The notes under the pieces were generated by a model. That model searched no databases. It was not told the DNA's origin and saw only the letters and a list, made by a program, of their open reading frames with translations. The position numbers were made by a program, and so were the translations under genes. This document shows positions 55,205 to 64,000 of a DNA stretch of 64,000 nucleotides, piece by piece (position 1 is the first letter of the stretch; every line of letters starts with the position of its first letter). The stretch is from Flabesymbios commensalis (Eukaryota > Annelida > Polychaeta > Terebellida > Flabelligeridae): NCBI GenBank assembly GCA_964017125.1, contig OZ024908.1:86910618-86974617 (forward strand). Reading direction: 5' to 3'.

Positions 55205-56050
55205 TGTAAGAAGTTAGGTGTAAATATTCACATTAAACGCCTATTACACCGCATATTGTCGTCTTGTTAATTGACCCTAGCAATGCGATGGTTAACCGTA
55301 TCTGTGTGATCTCGGTGTGACCTCGCGGGAGGACAACTTATTTTCGGATACTTGTGGCCGGAGTTCCCGATGACTCATAGGGATTGCCCTGTCTTAGACA
55401 AAGACGTCTTTATATAATATTTTCCATAGTGTTAGTCTGTGTTTGTGTTAATATTCTAAGATCAAAATGTGAGTTTTAGCGGATGAGTCGCTATTTCATT
55501 TCAACACCTAAAAATCTGTCTTGTTATATTATTTTGATAACTGATCTTGTTTTATGATTTATATTTGTGATAATATTATTATCTCAAATTAACTGACTTA
55601 TGTCATGCGAGCGACTTGTGTTTCTATTATAACTTCTTGATTAGGTCATTGTACTATTCTAAATTCGGAGTGTCATATTATAAGTAAGTCAACTTTCTGT
55701 CTGTGTAAAGACGTAATTATAAGTGTCTTATTTATTTAATGGTTTATATTTTAGTAGTGCAACAAACACAACGATCATTCTAGAATCTCTGGATTCTCCC
55801 CGACAAACAGGATGCGTTTGGAGGGAAGGACAGGGATTGGCTCCTGACGGTTTTTGCACACGAACCCGCTCAGTATAAAAGGGGTACTGTGTGTTTGGCG
55901 CGAGATGGAGGGCTAGATGCAGAGAGCATGAGATTGATGGATAGATGGATGTTAGCAGACATAGATATATGAATGTGAATATGACAAAATAATAAATGTG
56001 ATCAACAGTCTACCATGTGTTCGAGTTAGAACCCCGAACCTTAATTGGTG
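55205..56050 (+). mobile_element. Possible solo LTR (fossil)
   Basis: A TATAAAAGGGG box at about 55875, an AATAAA-type signal near 55990, and a TGGTGAACCC stretch near 56041 that could be a primer-binding site give the spacing expected of an LTR. No second copy is present in the window, so this is tentative. Confidence 0.3.
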
Positions 56051-56198
56051 AACCCTGTATCATAATATCTTATCAGCCATGCGCCCTTTCATTAACCTTT
56101 GTGTGCCAGCAGGACTGGCTCTTTGATCAGCATACCTCATTGTATTTTTTGGATTTTTAAGAAAAGTTAATCTCGTTCCTCCTTCTCAAGAAGTTTAT

Positions 56199-56633
56199 AA
56201 GGCCTAAAAAAAAATATTGTTTGTTTCCGATTTCCGACCGACCCTATCAAAACATGTGCGACCCAAATTTATTTTATGGATTTCCAAAAAAAAAAAAAAA
56301 AAAAAAATTTTTTTTTTTTTTTTTTTTTTTTTTAGGAAATCAATAAGTTCAGGGATGAGTTACCGACTGTAGTCAAAGTAACTCTTAAAAACATTACGAA
56401 AAAGAGAGTGGGGTCAAAAAGTGTAAAAAAAAAAAAACGTTACATAATGTACAGATAAGACATGCATGAAAGTGAATTTGGCACCAAATAAAATAAAATA
56501 AAATTCTTACCTACCGATTGGTTGAAGTGACAAAAAATAAAATAAAAAATAAAATAAAATAAATTTCCTACCTACCCACTGGTTAAACTGACAACAAATC
56601 GGAAACAAACATATATTTTGTTTTGGCCTAATG
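56199..56633. mobile_element. 435-bp foldback element with GGCCTAAAA ends
   Basis: Left end GGCCTAAAAAAAAATATTG, TTTGTTTCCGATTT; right end inverse, AAATCGGAAACAAACATATA to TTTTGGCC. The centre includes an A-run followed directly by a T-run (about 56283-56333). Non-autonomous, no coding. Confidence 0.7.
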
Positions 56634-56639
56634 AATCTG

Positions 56640-57234
56640 CTCACTTATCTCCCGGCTCTATACCTCGGGACAGATTACGGTTAGTCATTACACTCACCAA
56701 AACTAAGATGGTACAATGTAAGCAGAGAGGGATACAGATCTCTATCGCGGAAATCCGGATCTCCTTTAGATCCGGTGGATCTCCTTTAGATCCGGTGGCA
56801 GCTTATGATAATTTATGCGCTGTAGCCCTCGCCCTCGCCGCGTCATCATCACTAGCTTTCTCTTATCCTCTAGCTACCGGGTGGCAAACGTTAACACACT
56901 CCACCCTCCGGGGCCGATTTAGACCGGGTTGACAGGGTTCCAGAACCCGGTCAGCATTTTCAAATCGATCAGATTATAGGGTTTCAGACATAAAAACGGT
57001 ATTTTTTAGGTTTGGAACCCTGTCAGCGTTAACAAATAAAATGACCGGGATACAAAACGAAAATGACAGGTATATTTCGTTAATATTAAACATATTAACG
57101 TTAATATTAAAGGAAACAAGTAATTTAAAGCGATTGATAAGCCTAATCGTTGGCGCTAGAAGGTGTGGAGGGGGTCGGCTAGAGGTCGTTAGTAGGTACC
57201 AGTTAGAGAAAGTGATGCCCACGGGTAAATATTG
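56640..57234. other. Non-coding interval with small repeats
   Basis: CTCCTTTAGATCCGGTGG is duplicated in tandem at about 56758-56795. GGAACCCTGTCAGCG and GGTTCCAGAACCCGGTCAGC words around 56930-57030 suggest a small degenerate inverted element. No gene. Confidence 0.45.
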
Positions 57235-60200
57235 TATTTACTTCACCAGGTAAAGCGTATAGTTTCAGTTGCAGTCACCAGATGACCATAGCGGTGTTGT
57301 GTGATTACTGTATGGGAACAAATATTATATTTACCTCGTCAGGTAGGGCCATTTTCATGATTTTTACTCATTGATCACTTCCTTCTAAAATTAATTTACC
57401 TCGTCAGGTAATGCAATTTTTACTCTTCAAACTAAACACTTTCTTGTATGAAATTTGCTCTTAGAGTAAAATTTACATCCATATGGTAACTTTTAGTCTG
57501 TTTTCAATGTATTGTCATAATGTTTTTAAATACGAGTATGTGATAAAATTATGCATACTTTATTTGATTATGATCTTAGTTGCATATAAGTGATCATATC
57601 AGGTACAGCTTTTTTTGTCACTTCCCACTAAAAATATTTACCGCATCAGGTAATGAAATTTTTACTCTTCAAAGTAAATATTTTCTAGAATGATCATAGT
57701 TGCAACTAAGTGATCATATCAGGTACAACTTTTTTATCACTTCCTGCTAAAAATATTTTTTACCTCTTCAGGTATTTCAATTTTAGTTTTCGGAGTAAAC
57801 ACTGTCTCCTGATTTCGGCTCTAAGTGTAAAATTGACATAGAATTCTGTATGGTCTTTTTTAATCTGTTTTCAATGCAATGTCATAAGGTTCTGAAATAT
57901 ATTAAATAAAAATAAGCATACTATACTCATATACTTGATTATGATCACAGTTGCACATAAGTGATCATATCAAGTACAACTTTTTTTTTATCACTTCCCA
58001 CTAAAAATATTTACCTCGTCAGGTAATTCAATTTTTACTATTGAAAGTAAACACTTTCTCGCATGAAATCGGCTATAAGAGTGCAATTGACATCTATATG
58101 GTCACTTTTAGTCTATTTTCAATGCAAGGTCAATAGGTTGTGAAATGTGTGACGAAAATTATGCATACTATACTTGATTATGATCATAGTTGCAAATAAG
58201 TGATCATATTTTTTTTTAATTTCTGCTAAAAATATTTACCTCGTCGGGTAATCCAATTTTTAGTATTCGAAGTAAGTGATAAAAATATGCATACTATACT
58301 TGATTATGATCATAGCTGCACATAAGTGATCATATCAGGCACAATTTTTTTTATCACTTCCTGCTAAAAATATTTACCTCGTCAGGTAATTCGATTTTTA
58401 CTATTTAAAGCAAACACTTTCTTGCGCGAAATCGACTAAAAGAGTAAAATTGTCATCAATATGGTCACTTTTAGTCTGTTGTCAATGCAATGTCAATAGG
58501 TTTTAAAATATGTGATAAAAATAAGCATACTGATATGATCACTTATTTGCAACTATGATTATGATCACAGTTGCACATAAGTGATCATATCAGGTACAAC
58601 TTTTTTTTATCACTTCCTGCTAAAAATATTTACCTCTTCAGGTAATTCAATTTTCACTATTCAAAGTAAACATTTTCTCGCATGAAATCGGCTCTCAGAG
58701 TAACATTTACATCTATATGATCACTTTTAGTCTGTTTTCGATGCAATATAATAAGGTTTTGAAATATGTGATAAAAATGAGCACAGTATACTCAGATACT
58801 TGATTATGATCACAGTTGCACATAAGTGATCATATCAGGTACAACACTTTTTTATCACTTCCCACTAAAAGTATTTACCTCTTCAGGTAATTCAATTTTA
58901 CTATTTAAAGTAAACACTTTCTTGCATGAAATCGGCTCTACGAGTACAATTGACATCTATATGGTCACTTTTAGTCTGTTTTCAATGCAATGCCATAAGG
59001 TTTTGAATTATGTGATAAAAATAAGCATACTATACTTGATTATGATTACAGTTGCACATAAGTGATCATATCAGGTACAACTTTTTTATCACTTCCCATT
59101 AAAAATATTTACCTCATCAGGTAATGCATTTTTTGCTCTTCAAAGTAACCATTAGGTCTTATGAAATTGTTTCAAAGATTGAAATTGACATCCATATGGT
59201 AACTTTTAGTCTATTTTCAATGCACGGTCATACAGTTTTGAAATATGTGATAAAATTATGCCTACTATGCTTGATTATGATCCTAGTTGCAAATAAGTGA
59301 TGATATCAGGTACAACTTTTTTTTATAAATTTTTGCTAAAAATATTTACCTGGTCGGGTAATTCAATTTTTTGTATTCCAAGTAAGTGATAAAAATATGC
59401 ATACTATACTTGATTATGATCGAAGTTGCACATAAGTAATCATATCAGGCACAATTTTTGTAATCACTTCCTGCTAAAAAGATTTACCTCGTCAGGTAAT
59501 TCAATTTTTACTATTTAAAGTAAACACTTTCTTGTGCGAAATCGACTATAAGAGTAAAATTGTCATCAATATGGTCACTTTCAGTCTGTTGTCAATGCAA
59601 TGTCAATAGGTTTTAAAATATGTGATAAAAATAAGCATACTGATATGATCACTTATTTGCAACTATGATTATGATCACAGTTGCACATAAGTGATCATAT
59701 CAGGTGCAACCTTTTTTTATCACTTCCTGCTAAAAATATTTACCTCTTCAGGTAATTCAATTTATACTATTAGAAGTCAACACTTTCTTGCATGAAATCG
59801 GCTCTAAGAGTACAATTGACATCTATATGGTCACTTCTAGTCTGTTGTCAATGTAATTACATGAGGTTTTGAAATAAGTGATAAAAATATGCATACTATA
59901 CTTGATTATGATGATGATCATAGTTGCACATAAGTGATCATATCAGGCACAACGTTTTTTATCACTTCCTGCTAAAAATATTTACCTCGTCAGGTAATTC
60001 AATTTTTAGTATTCAAAGTAAACACTCTAAGAGTAAAATTGACATCTATATGGTCACTTCTATCCTCTTCTCAATGCAATGTCATAAGGTTTTGAAATAT
60101 TTTATAAAATATACAACCTACACTTGGTTATGATTATAGTTGCACAATAAAAAGATCATATCAGGTACAACTTTTCTTTATCAATTCATACTACAAATAT

Positions 60201-61300
60201 TTACCTCGTCAGGTAAATAAAATGTCATTTTACTATTCATATAGTAAGGGTAAAATTGACATCTATATGTTAACTTTTAGTTTGTTCTCAATGCGCTGTC
60301 AAAAGGTTTTGAAATACGTGTATGTGATAAAAATATGCACCCTATAATTGGTTAAGATCATAGTTGTACATAGGTGATCATATCAAGTACTATTTTTTTA
60401 CAACCTCATAGTATTTATATCGTCAGGTAATTAAAGCGACTCAATCGAGCCAAAATCGTCAAAAAATCAGTTATTTTATTCTGGCATCTTAATATGACCA
60501 TATGATTTAAACATGTCCATAGACTAGAACTGCAAAAGGTTTTTATTTTTTGTGCTGCGTATTTTCCAGTTGACATGGTTAAGCGAGATATAGAGACGAA
60601 ATTACTGTATTTCTTATTTTGGACATGCATGTCCGAAATAAGAAATCAGGAATTTCGTCTCTATATCTAGCCTAACTGGTCAATGTGCAGCACAAAAATT
60701 AAAAAACTTTTTGCAGATCTAGTCTATGGACATGTTTACATCATATGGTCATGATAAGAAGCCAAAATAAAATCACCGATTTTATTTTTTATGATTTTAG
60801 CCTGATTCAGTCGCTTTAAAAATGCAGTTTTTTTACTCTTCAAAGTAAACACTTCCTCCTATGAAATTGCTTGTTCAATTGTTCAATTGACATCAATATT
60901 GTAACTTGTAGTCTGTTCTAATGAGAAGGCCATATGGTTTTGGAATATGTGATAACATTATACAACTTACTTGGTTAGGATCATAGTTGTACATGAATGA
61001 TCATATCGGATCATATCAGGTGCGGCTTTTTTTCATCACTTGCTACTAAAAAAATTACCTTGTCAGGTAATTAAAATGTCATTTTTACTATTCAATGTAA
61101 GTATTTTCTAAACAGGCTAAAAGTTACAATATAGGTCTCAATTTTATCTTTAGAACCAATTTCATACCGGTGAATGTTTACTTTGAAGGGTGAAAATGGC
61201 ATTTTATTTACCTGACAACTAAATACTCTTAATAACATGTGATAAAATAATTTATACCTGATATAATCACTTATGTGCAACTATTCTCATAATTAATTAC
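57235..61300. repeat. Satellite array, ~245-bp units with TTACCTCGTCAGGTAA
   Basis: About 15 diverged units in direct orientation. Each has TTACCTCGTCAGGTAA (6-bp inverted arms, 4-bp spacer), AAAGTAAACACTTTCT, TGACATCTATATGGTCACTT, TGATTATGATCATAGTTGCA and AAGTGATCATATCAGGTAC. Some units are shortened. Near 61150-61290 and again at 62846-62915 the units are inverted. Small frames here are chance. Confidence 0.9.
60435..60815. mobile_element. 381-bp palindromic MITE with TTAA target duplication
   Basis: Arms from AGCGACTCAATCG to CTGATTCAGTCGCT are inverse copies along nearly the full length, meeting at GGACATGCATGTCC near 60627. TTAA flanks both sides (60431-60434, 60816-60819). A neighbouring satellite unit at about 61068 (GGTAATTAAAATG) is the empty site. 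TTAA choice fits piggyBac- or Kolobok-type transposases. Confidence 0.9.
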
Positions 61301-61529
61301 AGGTTGCATATTATTATCATATTGATGATTGGCAAAACTTATGACCCTGCATTAATAACATACTAAAAGTTACTATGTACCGTATTTTTTGGGTGTAAAA
61401 CCCCCTACGTTTTACTCATTATAAGGCCTGATGCGGGCTATATAAGGAATGGGGGCTATACATTGTTGAAATCGGATTTTTTTTCGCATGGTTAAATTTC
61501 TAACTGCCGTACGTAGATGTGAATATGTT

Positions 61530-61804
61530 AATATTGCTTTACGTCGCTTTCTGCACAATCATGGCAATATCGCGACAGGAGGAAGCCCGAAGCCAGATTA
61601 TGCCCTACTCTTATCGAATGGATTCAAGAGTTCCTTATAGTGCACATAGTACCATAGACAGCACTGCACACTTCAGGCCTTTAAACAGTTTGGAGCACTG
61701 TATATGCACAACCCCGATGACAAATATCCGACCCGGCCGGGATTCGAACCCAGTACTTCTGAGTTTCAAGCCACAACCGAATCGAATGAGCCATCGGGCC
61801 GGCC
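61530..61804 (-). mobile_element. tRNA-derived SINE (family 3) with LINE-like tail
   Basis: Minus strand: GGCCGGCCCGATGGCTCATT, an A-box-like TGGCTCATTCG (61783-61793) and a perfect B box GGTTCGAATCC (61740-61750). The 3-prime end is TGCAGAAAGCGACGTAAAGC then AATATT. That end resembles the GTGACGTAAAGCAATGATT end of the ~680-bp family. Confidence 0.8.
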
Positions 61805-61842
61805 TACTGCCAAAGATACCCGTCTCTCAAATGCGATGGCTT

Positions 61843-62019
61843 GGGCCCTGGTGCAGTGGTTAAATCTGCCTGCTTGAAAAGTCGGAGATCGCAGGTTCGA
61901 ACCCTCCTCTGGCCAATGGGTTTCATTCATCTCACCATCCTCAAGAGGTTCTCCTGGCCCGGTTTAGCTTATATTTGCACAAAGATGGCCTAAAAACCTA
62001 TTCATTTTATTTCATTTTT
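61843..62019 (+). mobile_element. tRNA-derived SINE (family 2)
   Basis: Plus strand: GGGCCCTGGTGCAGTGGTTA (A box TGGTGCAGTGG), then B box GGTTCGAACCC at 61894-61904. The body has GGTTCTCCTGGCCC, and the tail is ATTCATTTTATTTCATTT. This copy is shorter than the two at 7.8 and 12.7 kb: it lacks their central part. Confidence 0.88.
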
Positions 62020-62845
62020 TTACTAAAATGAGATATTTGTATTTCATGGACGGGCCGCCACTCGGCCGTCAGCAGGCTATGTGGGCAGGTGAGAACACGC
62101 TGCATATAGCCACGTCATGCCCCCACTCTAACTGGTACCGCCACTCGTTTATCAGGTAATGCTTTATTGCAGATGTGACGTTTTAATGCCACGAACCGAT
62201 AGACGAGATCAACCTGCCTATTAAATGATTAACCATTGCATTTTATCTACCAAATGTTCCCATATGGGAACAGCTTTTTATCAACAAAACGTTGCTTGTA
62301 TTTAGATACACTGGTATGATAATCAGATAATTAGTCGGCGAAATATGAATAGACTTATATTAGAAAAACGTAACTGATTACATTTCCCATGTCAAATTTC
62401 GCACGTGCAGCCCTCTCAATATCCTCGTATTGCGCCCACACTACTCTTGTCGTGGTTGGCGCGCTATTCAGTAATTATTATTGGTGGTATACATTATTAT
62501 TGTCTCCCGTGGACAGCCATGCGTACACGCACTATAGGCCTACACTAACGCGCCTCGGGTCCTAGATCTCGTCATTCATCGTGGCTTATAATCGGCCGTT
62601 AATAGACTAAGACCCCGACATGTTTTTAATTATTGTTTTTAATTATTTTTATCGATAAGTCCTACTTGAAACATATCAGATTTTTTTCTATCGCCAAAAT
62701 CAGCCGTAGCCTGCATAAGATGTCAATTTTATTGTTGCAGGGGATAATTTGCCGCAGAAAAATAACAGTTGCGAATGTCAAAACTACTTATTGTGTAGAA
62801 ATAACCCAAAATTGGGTATTCTGTACTCTTAGAATAAATTGCATA
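62020..62845. other. Non-coding interval
   Basis: No gene or clear element seen. Confidence 0.4.
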
Positions 62846-62915
62846 TCAATTACCTGACGAGGTGAATATTTTTAGTAGGAATTGATAAAAAAAAGTTGTT
62901 TTTGATATGCTCACA
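62846..62915. repeat. Inverted satellite fragment
   Basis: ATTACCTGACGAGGTGAATA, then AGTAGGAATTGATAAAAAAA is the inverse of the satellite unit around its inverted-repeat box. Confidence 0.7.
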
Positions 62916-63003
62916 TAGGTCATCAAGTCAGAGGTGTCGTGGGTGACATGGCATGTTGACCTGTTCGGCCCCCACCAACGATCACCTGCACAGCCCTGTG
63001 TTA

Positions 63004-63113
63004 TCCCAGCAAACACAAAACACTTGTATAACATTTATACAATGTCGGCCCAACGTCTTCGACGTTGGTCCAACATTGTATAAAGTCATACAAATGCTTT
63101 GTGTTCACTGGGA
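63004..63113. mobile_element. 110-bp foldback element
   Basis: TCCCAGCAAACACAAA at the left pairs with TTTGTGTTCACTGGGA at the right. The centre is CCAACGTC-TTC-GACGTTGG. Nearly palindromic throughout; a complete small MITE. Confidence 0.8.
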
Positions 63114-63778
63114 CGAGCCTGTGAGTGTGAGTTCACAAGTGCGCTAATAGTAGGCCTTATACACAAGCTGTCCAGCACGCTCTAGCCTCTTGTAAGTGAG
63201 ATGACCTGTTCGGCCCCCATTAGCGATAGCCTGTTCGCCCCTCAGTCCAGCCCTGTGTGTTAGTGCGCTAAGCTGTCTGGCACACTCTTGTTAACTTGTT
63301 CGGCCCCCTAATTAAAATTTATAAAACATTGTCGTAGATCTAGTGTTGTCAATTATAAGTAGCACAACCATTCATAGTGATGATCAATATGTGAAATATT
63401 TAAATACAATAGGGTTTATATGTAAATCAGCAGACAAAGTGTCATGCGGCACTTAGGCCTATAGGCCCTATGTGTATAGATGGCGAAAATCGCAACTGGC
63501 GACTGAGAGTCTGGCGTAATGCAAGGTGGGTCTAATTTACTGACAACTAATTATGTTGTATAAAGCTTGCTATTGACCATTCAGAGTCGGTACCGGTATC
63601 TTGCATGAGTAAAATCGGCCGGGCATTGATTAAATTATGTGTATGTCTAAGATTAGAAAAAAACACATTTTATATAAAACATTATTTTATTGAAGCATAT
63701 CAGAAAAAAATATTAAATACATTAATATGAAATTTTCCCAGTATTGGGCTAACGTATCGTGTTTGCTGGGATATACCT
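63114..63778. other. Non-coding interval
   Basis: CTGTTCGGCCCCCA-type words recur at about 62960, 63206, 63230 and 63297, hinting at a short local repeat. No gene. Confidence 0.4.
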
Positions 63779-63874
63779 TACACGATACACTGACGCATTG
63801 TCGGCTTAATGTTGGCCCAGTGTCACAGACTATGGTCCGCCATTGAACCAGCATTGGTTCAGTGTATCGTGTTA
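63779..63874. mobile_element. 96-bp foldback element
   Basis: TTACACGATACACTGA at 63779-63794 is the exact inverse of TCAGTGTATCGTGTTA at 63859-63874, apart from the outer base context. The interior contains TTAATGTTGGCCCAGTG, a motif of the same foldback group. Confidence 0.75.
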
Positions 63875-64000
63875 GGGTAGGGCAATACCATGTGAGATTT
63901 TAACTAATATTTCAATATAGATCTTAAATATAACATTATTTTTATATAGACTTCTGGTAAATTTAACACTTTGTTAAAATTAGCCTATATAGGCCTAGTC

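Noticed and set aside
57235-61300. CRISPR or tandem gene array in the satellite
   Set aside because: Units are about 245 bp, diverged, non-coding and not spacer-separated.
61739-61904. True tRNA genes at the two B-box sites
   Set aside because: No cloverleaf with a matching acceptor stem closes around either; both continue into SINE bodies with simple-repeat or LINE-like tails.

Overview
This is repeat-dense, AT-rich nuclear DNA of an animal, most likely a marine invertebrate. It carries spliced exons, GT..AG junctions, an I/Nimb-type LINE with RNase H, tRNA-derived SINEs, a Merlin-type transposase remnant, DIRS-like and Ty3/Gypsy-like relics, foldback MITEs and a long satellite array. Frequent AGGCCT-type words and the repeat mix fit an echinoderm, hemichordate or lophotrochozoan, but the sequence does not settle the phylum. 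I see no bacterial operon, rRNA gene, CRISPR array or complete host gene. Most open frames are small and non-coding.

Layout. 0-1.7 kb is one copy of a duplicated segment; its partner lies at 17.3-18.1 plus 22.0-22.65 kb and has about 3.8 kb of extra DNA in the middle. 1.7-5.6 kb is nested repeats: a foldback element hit by a SINE-like unit, and a 1.29 kb LINE-derived insert inside a tandem duplication. 5.8-6.5 kb is a decayed PIF1-like helicase C terminus. 6.9-9.06 kb is a SINE-like unit split by a 1.5 kb TIR element that itself holds a tRNA-SINE. 9.2 kb has an isolated, symmetric 64-codon exon candidate. 9.4-22 kb is mostly non-coding, with a 1.57 kb element whose ends are 16-bp tandem repeats, and the second duplication copy.

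24.3-35.6 kb is a LINE-rich block on the minus strand. It holds a near-complete I/Nimb-type LINE (endonuclease, RT, RNase H) broken by two SINE-like units, flanked by pieces of older relatives, and a second copy that preserves ORF1 with its zinc knuckles. 37.4-41.6 kb has a Merlin transposase remnant, two correctly phased exons of a SAP-domain gene, an antisense LINE insert cutting exon 2, and a 650-bp tandem duplication. 41.6-49.7 kb mixes SINE-like units with fragments of unrecognised coding sequence and fossil retroelements. 49.7-57.2 kb holds DIRS-like relics, a possible solo LTR and MITEs. 57.2-61.3 kb is a satellite of about 245-bp units, each with a short inverted repeat, interrupted by a 381-bp palindrome with TTAA target duplications. 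61.5-62.0 kb has two tRNA-SINEs, and the last 1 kb contains two small foldback elements.

Main idea. The LINE, its truncated fragments, a ~680-bp SINE-like family and one tRNA-SINE family share a 3-prime tail module (around GAAAAGTGA[A/C]GTAAAGCA). Five independent insertions, from both LINE and SINE-like families, have exact 12-bp target-site duplications. This supports one retrotransposition machinery serving autonomous and parasitic partners. The LINE also keeps a TAATG stop/start overlap between ORF1 and ORF2.
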